This document shows positions 28,794 to 37,464 of a stretch of DNA of 62,087 bases, piece by piece; the first letter of the stretch is position 1; each line of letters begins with the position of its first letter. Both the position numbers and the translations under genes were made by a program. The notes beneath the pieces were generated by a model. That model was not told where the DNA came from. It did no database searches and saw only the letters and a list, made by a program, of their open reading frames with translations. This DNA comes from Blastococcus sp. CT_GayMR20 (GTDB taxonomy: Bacteria; Actinomycetota; Actinomycetes; Mycobacteriales; Geodermatophilaceae): assembly GCF_004570345.1 (NCBI RefSeq), contig NZ_SPQM01000015.1, positions 1-62,087 on the forward strand. Reading direction: 5' to 3'.

Positions 28794-28907
28794 GTGAAGG
28801 TCCAGCCGTCGGTGAAGAAGATCTGCGACAAGTGCAAGGTGATCCGCCGGCACGGCCGGGTCATGGTCATCTGCGACAACGCCCGGCACAAGCAGCGCCA
28901 GGGCTGA
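28794..28907 (+). CDS. rpmJ: 50S ribosomal protein L36 (bL36)
   Basis: A 37-residue protein with GTG start ([20 protein letters not shown]) and the zinc ligands Cys11, Cys14, Cys27 and His32 of the C+ form. It lies between infA and rpsM, its usual place, and starts after GGGGCGG. Confidence 0.97.
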   Translation: MKVQPSVKKICDKCKVIRRHGRVMVICDNARHKQRQG

Positions 28908-28921
28908 GGGAGTACCTGAAC

Positions 28922-29302
28922 ATGGCACGACTGGCCGGCGTCGACCTTCCCCGCGAGAAGCGGATGGAGATCGCGCTCACCTACATCTATGGCATCGGCA
29001 AGCACCACGCCAAGGAGACCCTGGCCGCGACGGGCGTCAGCCCGGACCTGCGCGTCAAGGACCTCGGCGACGAGGACCTGCTGAAGCTGCGTGACTACAT
29101 CGACGAGCACTTCCGCGTCGAGGGTGACCTGCGCCGCGAGGTCGCGGGCGACATCCGCCGCAAGGTGGAGATCGGCTGCTACCAGGGGCTGCGTCACCGC
29201 CGTGGACTGCCCGTCCACGGTCAGCGCACCAAGACGAACGCGCGCTCGAGCAAGGGCCCGCGCAAGACCATCGCCGGCAAGAAGAAGGCCGGCAAGAAGT
29301 AG
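28922..29302 (+). CDS. rpsM: 30S ribosomal protein S13 (uS13)
   Basis: A 126-residue head protein touching P-site tRNA and L5. It starts [20 protein letters not shown]; the [20 protein letters not shown] segment and Lys-rich tail are typical. ATG 28922 gives the family start. A family B repeat begins at the base after the stop. Confidence 0.98.
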   Translation: MARLAGVDLPREKRMEIALTYIYGIGKHHAKETLAATGVSPDLRVKDLGDEDLLKLRDYIDEHFRVEGDLRREVAGDIRRKVEIGCYQGLRHRRGLPVHGQRTKTNARSSKGPRKTIAGKKKAGKK

Positions 29303-29358
29303 AGGACCACCCTTCCCCCCGCGCCTCGCACGCTCGGCGCGGCCCCTGAAGGGTGGCC
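29303..29358. repeat. family B REP-like repeat, copy 3 (forward)
   Basis: AGGACCACCCTTCC, then a core with CCTCGCACGCTCGG, then CCCCTGAAGGGTGGCC. The outer arms (CCACCCTTC and GAAGGGTGG) pair perfectly although they differ from copy 4 (CCCCCTGC and GCAGGGGG), so changes compensate. It starts directly after the rpsM stop. Confidence 0.8.
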
Positions 29359-29409
29359 CGACCGTTCCATCCCCTCACAGGCCACGAAATACAGAGGATC
29401 CGGAGAGAC

Positions 29410-29817
29410 ATGCCTCCCAGGGCTCGCACCGCGGCTGGTGCCAAGAAGGTCCGCCGCAAGGAGAAGAAGAACGTCGCCCACGGCGCCGCGCACATCAAGA
29501 GCACGTTCAACAACACGATCGTGTCGATCACCGACCCCAACGGCAACGTGATCAGCTGGGCGTCCGCCGGCCACGTCGGCTTCAAGGGCTCGCGCAAGTC
29601 CACGCCGTTCGCGGCGCAGATGGCTGCCGAGAACGCCGCGCGCAAGGCGCAGGAGCACGGCATGCGCAAGGTCGACGTCTTCGTCAAGGGCCCGGGCTCG
29701 GGTCGCGAGACCGCCATCCGCTCCCTGCAGGCCACGGGCCTGGAGGTCGGACAGATCCAGGACGTGACGCCGCAGCCGCACAACGGCTGCCGCCCCAAGA
29801 AGCGCCGCCGGGTCTGA
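29410..29817 (+). CDS. rpsK: 30S ribosomal protein S11 (uS11)
   Basis: A 135-residue platform protein near the Shine-Dalgarno helix. It has [20 protein letters not shown] and ends [15 protein letters not shown]. The start ATG 29410 follows GGAGAG. Confidence 0.98.
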   Translation: MPPRARTAAGAKKVRRKEKKNVAHGAAHIKSTFNNTIVSITDPNGNVISWASAGHVGFKGSRKSTPFAAQMAAENAARKAQEHGMRKVDVFVKGPGSGRETAIRSLQATGLEVGQIQDVTPQPHNGCRPKKRRRV

Positions 29818-29853
29818 CCGGCTCCTTGACGAGACGAAACAGGAGTATTTGAC

Positions 29854-30480
29854 GTGGCCCGCTATACCGGAGCCGACTGCCGCCTCTGCCGGCGCGAGAA
29901 GATGAAGCTGTTCCTCAAGGGCAGCAAGTGCGAGTCCCCGAAGTGCCCGATCGAGATCCGGCCCTACCCGCCGGGCGAGCACGGCCGTGGCCGCACCAAG
30001 GACAGCGAGTACCTGCTCCAGCTTCGTGAGAAGCAGAAGGCCCGCCGCATCTACGGCGTCCTGGAGAAGCAGTTCCGCGGCTACTACGAAGAGGCCAACC
30101 GCAAGACCGGCAAGACCGGTGAGGTGCTCCTCCAGATCCTGGAGTCGCGCCTGGACAACGTGGTCTACCGGGCGGGCTTCGCCGAGTCCCGTGACATGGC
30201 CCGCCAGCTGGTGCGCCACGGCCACATCCGGGTCAACGGCCGCAAGGTCGACATCCCGTCCTACCGGGTGAGCGAGAACGACATCATCGAGGTGGCCGAG
30301 AAGTCGCGCACGATGCTGCCGTTCGAGATCGCCCAGGCCCGCGCCGGCGAGCGCCCCGTGCCCGCGTGGCTGGAGGTGATCAGCAGCCAGCTGCGCGTGC
30401 TCGTGCACTCCATCCCGGCCCGCCAGGTGATCGACACCCCGGTCCAGGAGCAGCTGATCGTGGAGCTCTACTCCAAGTAG
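29854..30480 (+). CDS. rpsD: 30S ribosomal protein S4 (uS4), zinc-type
   Basis: A 208-residue assembly initiator that binds 16S rRNA. An N-terminal zinc motif is visible (Cys9, Cys12, Cys26, Cys31), followed by the S4 RNA-binding domain ([20 protein letters not shown]). GTG start after AGGAG. A family B repeat begins at the base after the stop. Confidence 0.97.
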   Translation: MARYTGADCRLCRREKMKLFLKGSKCESPKCPIEIRPYPPGEHGRGRTKDSEYLLQLREKQKARRIYGVLEKQFRGYYEEANRKTGKTGEVLLQILESRLDNVVYRAGFAESRDMARQLVRHGHIRVNGRKVDIPSYRVSENDIIEVAEKSRTMLPFEIAQARAGERPVPAWLEVISSQLRVLVHSIPARQVIDTPVQEQLIVELYSK

Positions 30481-30535
30481 AAGGACCCCCTGCCCCCACC
30501 GCTCGCACGCTCGCGGTGGGACCCTGCAGGGGGCC
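30481..30535. repeat. family B REP-like repeat, copy 4 (forward, best formed)
   Basis: AAGGACCCCCTGCC, inner stem CCCACCGC / GCGGTGGG around CTCGCACGCTC, then ACCCTGCAGGGGGCC. Outer arms CCCCCTGC and GCAGGGGG pair. This is the cleanest copy and starts at the base after the rpsD stop. Confidence 0.85.
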
Positions 30536-30537
30536 AC

Positions 30538-30571
30538 GGCTCCGGTGGGCGGACAGATGCCCGCCGGAGCC
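30538..30571 (+). terminator. hairpin between rpsD and rpoA
   Basis: GGCTCCGG plus GGGC pair with GCCC plus CCGGAGCC around an 8-base loop, with one G-T wobble. It lies directly after family B copy 4. No U-tract; the pair of structures may protect or split the long alpha-operon mRNA. Confidence 0.45.
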
Positions 30572-30628
30572 TGCACCACCCCCCTCACGGCGTCATATGG
30601 CGGTCGCCGGAGGACCTGAAGGAGAACC

Positions 30629-31693
30629 ATGCTCATCGCACAGCGCCCCACCCTGACCGAGGAGACGATCACCGAGTCGCGTTCGCGATTCGTCATCGAG
30701 CCCCTCGAGCCCGGTTTCGGCTACACGCTCGGCAACTCCCTGCGCCGCACGCTCCTCTCCTCGATCCCCGGCGCTGCTGTCACCAGCATCCGCATCGAGG
30801 GCACCCTGCACGAGTTCACCACCGTGCCGGGCGTCAAGGAGGACGTCACCGAGATCATCCTGAACCTCAAGGGCCTGGTCGTCAGCTCCGACTCCGACGA
30901 GCCGGTGACCATGTACCTGCGCAAGCAGGGCCCCGGTGAGGTCACCGCCGCCGACATCGCGCCCCCGGCCGGTGTCGAGGTGCACAACCCCGACCTGCAC
31001 ATCGCCACGCTGAACGGCAAGGGCCGGCTCGAGATCGAGCTGGTCGTGGAGCGTGGCCGTGGCTACGTCCCGGCGCCGCAGAACAAGCAGCCCGGCCAGG
31101 AGATCGGCCGCATCCCGGTCGACTCGATCTACTCGCCGGTGCTCAAGGTGACCTACGCGGTCGAGGCCACCCGTGTCGAGCAGCGCACCGACTTCGACCG
31201 CCTCGTGGTCGACGTCGAGACCAAGCCGTCGATCGTCCCCAGGGACGCCATCGCCAGCGCCGGCTCGACCCTCGTCGAGCTGTTCGGCCTGCTGCGCGAG
31301 CTGAACGTCGACGCCGAGGGCATCGAGGTCGGGCCCAGTCCGGCCGAGGCCGCCGACATCGCGAACTTCTCGATGCCGATCGAGGACATGGACCTCACCG
31401 TCCGGTCCTACAACTGCCTCAAGCGGGAGGGCGTGCACACCGTCGGTGAGCTCGTCACCCGCTCCGAGGCCGACCTGCTCGACATCCGGAACTTCGGGGC
31501 CAAGTCGATCGACGAGGTCAAGATGAAGCTGGCGGCCATGGGCCTCGCGCTCAAGGACAGCCCGCCCGGATTCATCCCCACCTCGATCGAGAGCTACGAC
31601 GAGGGCTACGAGACCGACGCGTACCAGGGTTCGCCCGAGTACTCCGATGTCGAGTACAGCGACGCCTCCTTCCAGGAGACCGAGCAGCTCTGA
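30629..31693 (+). CDS. rpoA: DNA-directed RNA polymerase subunit alpha
   Basis: A 354-residue subunit that seeds polymerase assembly. The N-terminal dimerisation domain ([20 protein letters not shown]) and the C-terminal DNA-binding domain ([34 protein letters not shown]) are complete. An acidic C-terminal tail of about 30 residues is typical of actinobacteria. AAGGAGAA precedes the ATG. Confidence 0.98.
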   Translation: MLIAQRPTLTEETITESRSRFVIEPLEPGFGYTLGNSLRRTLLSSIPGAAVTSIRIEGTLHEFTTVPGVKEDVTEIILNLKGLVVSSDSDEPVTMYLRKQGPGEVTAADIAPPAGVEVHNPDLHIATLNGKGRLEIELVVERGRGYVPAPQNKQPGQEIGRIPVDSIYSPVLKVTYAVEATRVEQRTDFDRLVVDVETKPSIVPRDAIASAGSTLVELFGLLRELNVDAEGIEVGPSPAEAADIANFSMPIEDMDLTVRSYNCLKREGVHTVGELVTRSEADLLDIRNFGAKSIDEVKMKLAAMGLALKDSPPGFIPTSIESYDEGYETDAYQGSPEYSDVEYSDASFQETEQL

Positions 31694-31700
31694 GGTCTGC

Positions 31701-31733
31701 GCACCGGACGGCGGTCCACCCGCCGTCCGGTGC
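31701..31733 (+). terminator. 14-bp hairpin between rpoA and rplQ
   Basis: GCACCGGACGGCGG (31701-31714) and its exact complement (31720-31733) form a perfect stem with a TCCAC loop, starting 7 bases after the rpoA stop. No U-tract. It could attenuate rplQ or mark a processing point. Confidence 0.5.
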
Positions 31734-31835
31734 CGGTCCCCGGGTCGCCACACTGAACGACACGCACCACCGATGGACGCAGCAGCACCACGGAAGCAGC
31801 CGGCACTCCCTCCGGCCGCCTGAGGAAGGACCGAC

Positions 31836-32642
31836 ATGCCCACCCCCACCAAGGGCCCCCGCCTCGGCGGGTCCCCCTCGCACGAGAAGCTGATGCTGGC
31901 CAACCTGGCCACGTCGCTGTTCGAGCACGGGCGGATCACGACCACCGAGACGAAGGCGAAGCGCCTGCGCCCCCTGGCCGAGAAGCTCGTCACCTTCGCC
32001 AAGCGCGGTGACCTGCACGCCCGCCGCCAGGTGATGACGACCATCCGGGACAAGAACGTCGTCCACACGCTCTTCGCCGAGATCGGTCCGCGCTACGAGA
32101 ACCGGCCCGGTGGCTACACGCGCATCACCAAGGTCGGTCCGCGCAAGGGCGACAACGCCCCCATGGCCGTCATCGAGCTGGTCGAGGCGCTGACCGTCGG
32201 TCAGCAGGCCGTCGGCGAGGCCGAGCGCGCCCGCGGGACCCGATTCGCCGGCAGCGCCGGTACCGGCGCTCCTGCCGGAGCGGCCGGTGTCGGTGCGGCA
32301 TCGGCGGCCGGCGAGGTCACCGCGGACGTCATCGACACCGAAGGCACGGGGGAGTCCACCGGCCCGGGTGGGGACACGTCCCCGGCGGTGACGGACGGGT
32401 CGGTCGACGCCGAGGCGCAGGAGGTCGTGGCCGACGTCTTCCTCCCCGACGGCGAGCGCCAGGACGACGGCGACGTCGACCGCGAGCCGACCGCCCAGCA
32501 CGGCGTGGTCGTCGAGGGCGACAACGTCTCGCCGGAGCTGGCCGACGCGGCCGCCGCCGAGATCAACGCCGCGGAGACCGGCGACGCCGCCACCGAGAGC
32601 CTCAACGCTCCCGGCGGCGAGGCTGCGCCCGACCCCAAGTAA
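31836..32642 (+). CDS. rplQ: 50S ribosomal protein L17 (bL17) with long acidic tail
   Basis: The bL17 core ([20 protein letters not shown] to AVIELVEAL, residues 1-119) is standard, but the protein runs to 268 residues. Residues 120-268 are rich in Ala, Gly, Asp, Glu and Thr with no repeat or fold I recognise. Most bL17 proteins end near 120-180 residues. The open frame is uninterrupted to the TAA at 32640-32642, directly before truA. Confidence 0.95.
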   Translation: MPTPTKGPRLGGSPSHEKLMLANLATSLFEHGRITTTETKAKRLRPLAEKLVTFAKRGDLHARRQVMTTIRDKNVVHTLFAEIGPRYENRPGGYTRITKVGPRKGDNAPMAVIELVEALTVGQQAVGEAERARGTRFAGSAGTGAPAGAAGVGAASAAGEVTADVIDTEGTGESTGPGGDTSPAVTDGSVDAEAQEVVADVFLPDGERQDDGDVDREPTAQHGVVVEGDNVSPELADAAAAEINAAETGDAATESLNAPGGEAAPDPK

Positions 32643-32646
32643 GACC

Positions 32647-33495
32647 CTGGTCGACCAGTACGTCCCGGACGAGCCCGCCACCGACACCGGTGGCGGGCTC
32701 GTCCGTCTCCGTCTTGCGGTCTCCTACGACGGGACGGCGCTGCACGGGTGGGCACGTCAGCCGGGTCAGCGGACCGTCCAGGGGGATCTCGAGCAGGCGC
32801 TGTCCATGGTGCTGCGGGTCCCCGTGGACCTCACCGTCGCCGGGCGCACCGACGCCGGTGTGCACGCGACGGGACAGGTCGCGCACTGCGACGTCCCCCG
32901 GTCCGCCTGGCAGGAGCAGGAGCACCGCCTGGTCCGACGGTTGCGGGGCGTGCTGCCGCCCGACATCGCCGTCCCCTCGGTCACCGAGGCGCACCCGGAC
33001 TTCGACGCGCGGTTCAGCGCACTGGGGCGGCACTACGTCTACCGGCTGACCGACTCCCCGGCCGGCCCGCCCCCGCTGCGCCGCGCCGACACCGTCGGCT
33101 GGCCGCGGATCCTGGACGACGGTGCCATGGCCGCCGCCGCCGGCCTGCTCCTCGGCGAGAACGACTTCGCCGCGTTCTGCCGCCGCCGGGAGGGTGCGAC
33201 CACGATCCGCACCCTGCTGGCCCTCGACGTCGCCCGGGCCGGTGACCTGATCACCGTCGCCGCGTCGGCCGACGCGTTCTGCCACTCCATGGTCCGCAGC
33301 CTCGTGGGTGCGCTGCTGGCCGTGGGGGAGGGCCGCCGGCCGACGCAGTGGCCCGCCGGGCTCCTCTCCCGCACGGAGCGCGCCGGCGACGTGCCGGTGG
33401 CACCGGCCGGGGGGCTGACGCTCGTCCGGGTCGACTACCCCGCCGACGACGACCTGGCCGCCCGGGCTCTGGTCACGCGGGCACGCCGGGACTGA
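32647..33495 (+). CDS. truA: tRNA pseudouridine(38-40) synthase; start codon unclear
   Basis: TruA converts uridines 38-40 of the anticodon stem to pseudouridine. The conserved N-terminus is clearly encoded ([20 protein letters not shown] from about 32701, then [13 protein letters not shown]), as is the catalytic [12 protein letters not shown]. The frame is open from 32392 but has no ATG, GTG or TTG before ATG 32806, which would cut off the first strand. CTG at 32647, 5 bases after the rplQ stop, is the best placed alternative and gives 282 residues; I use it as a working start. It ends with TGA abutting a convergent gene. Confidence 0.85.
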   Translation: MVDQYVPDEPATDTGGGLVRLRLAVSYDGTALHGWARQPGQRTVQGDLEQALSMVLRVPVDLTVAGRTDAGVHATGQVAHCDVPRSAWQEQEHRLVRRLRGVLPPDIAVPSVTEAHPDFDARFSALGRHYVYRLTDSPAGPPPLRRADTVGWPRILDDGAMAAAAGLLLGENDFAAFCRRREGATTIRTLLALDVARAGDLITVAASADAFCHSMVRSLVGALLAVGEGRRPTQWPAGLLSRTERAGDVPVAPAGGLTLVRVDYPADDDLAARALVTRARRD

Positions 33496-34164
33496 TCAGC
33501 CTGCCGCGGCGACGGCCTCGGCGATGGGGACGTCCCCGCTGACGAGCTCCAGCACCGCGCCGTCCTCCCCGCGCCGGTCCAGCAGGGCAACGAGCACGGC
33601 CGCGACGTCGTCGCGCGGGATGCTGCCGCGCCCGACGCGCGGGCCGAGCATCACCCGACCGGTCCCCGGCTCGTCGGTGAGCCCGCCGGGCCGCAGCACC
33701 GTCGTCGTCAGGTTGCGGCGGGCCAGCAGGTCATCCTCGGCGGCGAGCTTGGCGCGCAGGTAGGCGACGAACACGTCGTCGACGCCGTCGGGCGTGGCGC
33801 CCTCGGCGACGAGGTCGACGCCCATCGAGGACACCAGCAGGTAGTGCGTGACCGCCGCCGCCTCGGCGGCGTCGGCGAGGAGGACCGCGGCGCCGCGGTC
33901 GACGGTGTCCTTGCGGGCCGCCCCGCTGCCAGGGCCCGCGCCGGCCGCGAAGACGACGGCGTCGGCGCCGGAGACGACCGCGGCGACGTCCGCGACGGGG
34001 GCGGACTCCAGGTCGAGGACGACCGGCTCGACGCCGTCGGTGGTCAGGTCGGCGGTGTGGGCGGGATTGCGGACGATCCCGACGACGGAGTCGCCGCGGG
34101 CGGCCAGGAGACGACCGAGGCGGCGGGCGACCTGCCCGTGGGCCCCGGCGAGGACGATGCGCAT
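33496..34164 (-). CDS. NAD(P)-binding SDR-family protein
   Basis: A 222-residue Rossmann-fold protein of the atypical SDR / NAD(P)H-binding type. It has the GAHGQVARRLG nucleotide-binding loop at residues 7-17, VSSMGVD in the middle, a YLRAK (YxxxK) motif and the RPGGLTDEPGTG block. Related proteins are epimerase- or oxidoreductase-like with unknown substrates. It starts 9 bases after the lipoprotein gene stop, probably in one transcript. Its stop abuts the truA stop. Confidence 0.85.
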   Translation of the reverse strand: MRIVLAGAHGQVARRLGRLLAARGDSVVGIVRNPAHTADLTTDGVEPVVLDLESAPVADVAAVVSGADAVVFAAGAGPGSGAARKDTVDRGAAVLLADAAEAAAVTHYLLVSSMGVDLVAEGATPDGVDDVFVAYLRAKLAAEDDLLARRNLTTTVLRPGGLTDEPGTGRVMLGPRVGRGSIPRDDVAAVLVALLDRRGEDGAVLELVSGDVPIAEAVAAAG

Positions 34165-34173
34165 GACGACGCC

Positions 34174-34791
34174 CTACCCGTCGGCCGGCTCCGGCACGTC
34201 GATGACGATCCGGCCGGGGTCGGTCTGCGCGAACGCCCGGAACGGCAGCTCGCCGCCGCGCACGCCGATCAGGACCTCCTCGGTCCCCTCGTGGTACCCC
34301 GTCGTCAGGACCTGCGCGATCGGCCCGGGGCTCGACCGGACGTTGGTCGTCGACCGGCCGCTCGGTTCCGACCCCGTGCGCAGCCGCAGCCGGAGGAAGG
34401 CGTCGCCGGCGATGTCGACCGGCTCACCGCCCGGCCCGGAGGCCTCCGAGTACCCGATGGTCCACTCGGGCACCCCGCTGGAGCTGAGGTTCACCACCAG
34501 CCGGACGTCGCCGTTCTCGTTCCTGAAGTGCACACCCTCGACCCGCATCCCGACGTCGTCCTCTCCTGAGCCCGGCTGGGCCGGGCCGCCGTCTGCCTCG
34601 GTGTCCGCCGGGTCCTCCGGCGACTGCTCGTCCGTCGGGTCGGTCGGTGACGGCGCCGGCGCGCTCCCGCCCGACGGAGGCGTGGACCGCGACGCCGGCC
34701 CCCCGGGGGAGGCGACGCCCGTGACGACGTCCGTGCACGCCGTCAGCAGCAGCACGGCGGACACCATGACGGCGACTCGGCGGTGGGTCAT
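34174..34791 (-). CDS. lipoprotein with AMIN-like domain
   Basis: A 205-residue predicted lipoprotein. A signal peptide ends in the lipobox LLTAC (Cys19), then a Pro/Ser/Thr/Asp-rich linker to about residue 78, then a beta-rich domain of about 120 residues (VEGVHFRNENGDVRLVVNL to DPGRIVIDVPEP) resembling the AMIN-like domain of actinobacterial lipoproteins. Likely anchored outside the membrane; the ligand is unknown. AGAGAGG precedes the ATG, and a TAGCGT box (minus strand, 34824-34829) may be its -10. Confidence 0.8.
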   Translation of the reverse strand: MTHRRVAVMVSAVLLLTACTDVVTGVASPGGPASRSTPPSGGSAPAPSPTDPTDEQSPEDPADTEADGGPAQPGSGEDDVGMRVEGVHFRNENGDVRLVVNLSSSGVPEWTIGYSEASGPGGEPVDIAGDAFLRLRLRTGSEPSGRSTTNVRSSPGPIAQVLTTGYHEGTEEVLIGVRGGELPFRAFAQTDPGRIVIDVPEPADG

Positions 34792-34834
34792 CGCGGCCTC
34801 TCTGCGCAGGTGGGACGCCCACGACGCTAACCGC

Positions 34835-35503
34835 TCATCGCGGATCGGTGGGTTCCTGGAAGCGCGGCAGGACCGACGGCGCAGGTCGCTGAGGTCGTGC
34901 GCCCTCCCCGGCGAGTGCCCGCGCCCGGGCCAGGTCGGCGGGGGTGTCGCAGTCCAGCCACGGCGGCGGCTGCCCCGCTGCGACGTCCGGGCGCCACCGG
35001 CGGACGGCGATCGGCGCGAGCACGCGGCGCAGCGACGTGGGCCCGTGGACCCCTGCCAGGGCGCCCCGGAGCGCCGCCGACCGCCAGGCGCCGAGCAGGT
35101 ACTGGTCGCGGGCGGAGTCGTCGACGACGAGGACCCCGTCGGTCGTCAGGCGCTCGCGCAGCTGCCCGACCACTCCCGCGGTGAGGAACGGGAGGTCGCC
35201 GGCGAGCACGAGGACGACGTCGGTCTCGACCTCGGCCAGCCCGGCGCGGACCGCCGCCACGGGTCCACCCCCCGGTGGGTGCTCGCGCACCAGGAGCACC
35301 CCGGGCGGGACCGGCTGCGGCGGGCCGACCACGATCCGCCGGTCGGCGTCGGGGACGGCCTCGAGGACGGCGGCGAGGATCGGGCGGCCGCCGACGAGCA
35401 GCTGCGGCTTGGCCTGACCGCCGAGCCTGGCCGCCTTGCCCCCGGCCAGCACGACGGCCGTGTACGGGGGCAGCGGGTCCACGGCGTCACCGTAGAGCGG
35501 CAT
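34835..35503 (-). CDS. mobA: molybdenum cofactor guanylyltransferase
   Basis: A 222-residue nucleotidyltransferase that attaches GMP to molybdopterin. It has the N-terminal AVVLAGGKAARLGGQAKPQL motif, GGGPVAAVRAGL, LAGDLPFL and a WLDCDTPADLARA C-terminus. The ATG at 35503 is preferred over longer frames because homology begins just after it. It diverges from fdhD with only 19 bases between start codons. Some related proteins are CTP-type (MocA), so the nucleotide is inferred. Confidence 0.85.
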   Translation of the reverse strand: MPLYGDAVDPLPPYTAVVLAGGKAARLGGQAKPQLLVGGRPILAAVLEAVPDADRRIVVGPPQPVPPGVLLVREHPPGGGPVAAVRAGLAEVETDVVLVLAGDLPFLTAGVVGQLRERLTTDGVLVVDDSARDQYLLGAWRSAALRGALAGVHGPTSLRRVLAPIAVRRWRPDVAAGQPPPWLDCDTPADLARARALAGEGARPQRPAPSVLPRFQEPTDPR

Positions 35504-35509
35504 CGTGGG

Positions 35510-35515
35510 TACCGT
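35510..35515 (+). promoter_or_regulatory. candidate leaderless -10 for fdhD
   Basis: TACCGT sits 7 bases before the fdhD GTG, where a -10 would yield a leaderless transcript. No ribosome-binding site and no good -35 are visible. Confidence 0.4.
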
Positions 35516-35522
35516 CGGCCTC

Positions 35523-36353
35523 GTGGGACGAGTCACCAGCCGGACACCGGTGCTGCGCATCCGGGGCCCGGTGCACACCATCCGACCCGACACCGTCGCC
35601 GCCGAGGAGCCCCTGGAGATCCGGCTGGCCGGCACCCCGCTGGCGGTGACGATGCGGACGCCGGGCCACGACTTCGACCTGGTGCACGGCTTCCTGGCGA
35701 CCGAGGGCGTCATCACCGGCAACGACGACATCGCCGGCCTCCGCTACTGCGACTCCGTCGACGCCGACGGCCGCAACACCTACAACGTCGTGGACGTGGA
35801 TCTCGCGCCCGGCGTCCCGGTGCCCGACACCGGCCTGGAGCGGAACTTCTACACGTCGAGCTCGTGCGGGGTGTGCGGCAAGGCGAGCATCGACGCGATC
35901 CGCACGAAGACCCGGTTCGACGTGGCCGCCGACGAGGTCCGGCTGCCGCTGGAGGTGCTGTTCGCGCTGCCCGACCGGCTGCGCGCCGCCCAGGAAGTGT
36001 TCGACAAGACCGGCGGACTGCACGCAGCGGGCCTGTTCAGCGCCGCCGGCGAACTGGTCGCCCTGCGCGAGGACGTCGGCCGGCACAACGCGGTCGACAA
36101 GGTCATCGGGGACGGGGTCCGCGAGGGCCGGCTGCCGCTGGCCGGTCTCGCGCTCATGGTGAGCGGCCGCGCGAGCTTCGAGCTGACCCAGAAGGCCGCG
36201 ATGGCGGGCATCCCGGTGCTCGCCGCCGTGTCCGCGCCGTCGTCCCTGGCGGTCGAGCTGGCCCGCGAGGTGGGGATCACCCTCGTCGGGTTCCTGCGCG
36301 GGGACGGCTGCAACGTCTACACCCGCCAGGAGCGGATCGTCCTGCACCAGTAG
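35523..36353 (+). CDS. fdhD: formate dehydrogenase accessory sulfurtransferase FdhD
   Basis: A 276-residue protein that passes sulfur from a cysteine desulfurase to the Mo/W cofactor of formate dehydrogenase. The CxxC pair is present (SSCGVCGK, Cys115 and Cys118), with the downstream GGLHAAGLF and EDVGRHNAVDK blocks and SGRASFEL. The start at GTG 35523 (MGRVTSRTPVLRIRG) matches the family better than GTG 35505. No formate dehydrogenase gene is in the window. Family B copy 5 follows the stop. Confidence 0.93.
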   Translation: MGRVTSRTPVLRIRGPVHTIRPDTVAAEEPLEIRLAGTPLAVTMRTPGHDFDLVHGFLATEGVITGNDDIAGLRYCDSVDADGRNTYNVVDVDLAPGVPVPDTGLERNFYTSSSCGVCGKASIDAIRTKTRFDVAADEVRLPLEVLFALPDRLRAAQEVFDKTGGLHAAGLFSAAGELVALREDVGRHNAVDKVIGDGVREGRLPLAGLALMVSGRASFELTQKAAMAGIPVLAAVSAPSSLAVELAREVGITLVGFLRGDGCNVYTRQERIVLHQ

Positions 36354-36355
36354 GT

Positions 36356-36412
36356 GGCTCCGCTGCAGGGGCCGCCGCGAGCGTGCGAGCGGTGGGGGGC
36401 AGCGGGGTCCTT
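36356..36412. repeat. family B REP-like repeat, copy 5 (reverse)
   Basis: On the minus strand it reads AAGGACCCCGCTGCC, core CCACCGCTCGCACGCTCGCG, right arm CCCTGCAGCGGAGCC. The outer arms (CCCGCTGC and GCAGCGGA) pair with one G-T wobble. It fills the gap between the convergent fdhD and mog genes, where it could act as a bidirectional terminator. Confidence 0.8.
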
Positions 36413-36414
36413 TC

Positions 36415-36918
36415 TCAGCGGATGTGGTCGCCTCCGCGCAGCTGGCTGACGATGTGGGGGAGCAACGGGCCGAGCACGGTCAGGGCGTCGCGCACCCCGC
36501 CGGTGGAACCGGGCAGGTTGACGATCAGCGTCCGCGCGGCCGTCCCCGCCAGACCGCGGGACAGCACCGACGTCGGGACGCCGTTCTCCGCGCCGTACCG
36601 GCGGACCGCCTCGGCGAGACCCGGGGCCTCCCGCTCGATGACCGCCCGCGTCGCCTCGGGGGTGACATCGGTGGGGGAGAGCCCGGTGCCACCGGTGGTC
36701 ACGACCACGTCGAAGCCGGCGTCCACCGCCGCGCGCAGAACGGCTTCGAGCTCGTCGGCGTCGTCCGGCCGGATGCGGGGACCCTCCACGTCGAAACCGA
36801 GCGCTTCCAGCCCCTCGACGAGGGCCTTGCCGCTGCGGTCCTCGTAGACGCCGGCAGCGGCTCGGTTGGACGCGGTGACGACGACGGCCCGCGCGTCGCC
36901 GGGGAGTTCCGAGCTCAC
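36415..36918 (-). CDS. mog: MoaB/Mog-type molybdopterin adenylyltransferase
   Basis: A 167-residue protein of the MoCF-binding family that adenylates molybdopterin before metal insertion. It has AVVVTASNRAAAGVYEDRSG, the TTGGTGLSPTDVTPEA motif and VNLPGSTGGVRDAL. GTG 36918 is chosen because it overlaps the moaC stop (GTGA) with GGGGAG 8 bases upstream. Mog and MoaB cannot be told apart by sequence alone here. Confidence 0.88.
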   Translation of the reverse strand: MSSELPGDARAVVVTASNRAAAGVYEDRSGKALVEGLEALGFDVEGPRIRPDDADELEAVLRAAVDAGFDVVVTTGGTGLSPTDVTPEATRAVIEREAPGLAEAVRRYGAENGVPTSVLSRGLAGTAARTLIVNLPGSTGGVRDALTVLGPLLPHIVSQLRGGDHIR

Positions 36919-37388
36919 CGCGTCCACTCCCCGCTCTTGCCGCCGCTCTTGGCCAGCAGCCGGACGTCGGTGATCGAGGCCCGGGGGTCGACCGCCTTCA
37001 CCATGTCGATCATCGTGAGCCCGGCGACCGCGACGGAGGTCAGCGCCTCCATCTCCACGCCGGTGCGGTCGGCCGTCCGGGCGGTGGCGGTGATCTCCAC
37101 GGCGCCGTCGGTCACCTGGATGTCGACGGTCACGCCGTGCAGGGCGATCGGATGGCAGAGGGGGACGAGGTCCGGCGTCCGCTTGGCCCCGGCGATGCCC
37201 GCGATGCGGGCGACGGCCACGGCGTCGCCCTTCGGCACCCCGCGCCCCCGCAGCAGCTCGACCACCTCCGGACTGACCAGCACGCGACCGGCCGCGGTGG
37301 CCTCGCGCGCGGTCACCGCCTTGGCGCTGACATCGACCATCCGGGCGGCGCCGGTCTCGTCGACGTGGGTCAGCCGCTTCTCCGTCAT
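36915..37388 (-). CDS. moaC: cyclic pyranopterin monophosphate synthase
   Basis: A 157-residue enzyme of the second half of the first molybdenum-cofactor step. It starts LTHVDETGAARMVDVSAKAV; the LVPLCHPIALHGVTVD motif and the VEMEALTSVAVAGLTMIDMV and MVKAVDP active-site segments are intact. The partner moaA is not in the window. It is coupled to mog by a GTGA overlap. Confidence 0.95.
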   Translation of the reverse strand: MTEKRLTHVDETGAARMVDVSAKAVTAREATAAGRVLVSPEVVELLRGRGVPKGDAVAVARIAGIAGAKRTPDLVPLCHPIALHGVTVDIQVTDGAVEITATARTADRTGVEMEALTSVAVAGLTMIDMVKAVDPRASITDVRLLAKSGGKSGEWTR

Positions 37389-37464
37389 CGTGCTTCTCCT
37401 GTTCGGCTCCGCGCTCGCCCCGCTCCTCGCTCGTTCCTCGCCGTGATGCCCACTCGCTGTCGCC

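Noticed and set aside
29303..30535. CRISPR array suggested by spaced repeats
   Set aside because: The repeats are about 1.1 kb apart with genes between them, are internally palindromic and vary in sequence. There are no regular spacers and no cas genes.
32806..33495. truA starting at ATG 32806
   Set aside because: It would delete the conserved YDGT strand and the GQRTVQ motif, which are clearly encoded upstream in the same frame.
33848..36847. 999-codon forward frame across the SDR, lipoprotein and mobA genes
   Set aside because: Low-complexity Arg/Pro/Ser composition; it runs opposite recognised genes and then through fdhD in another frame.
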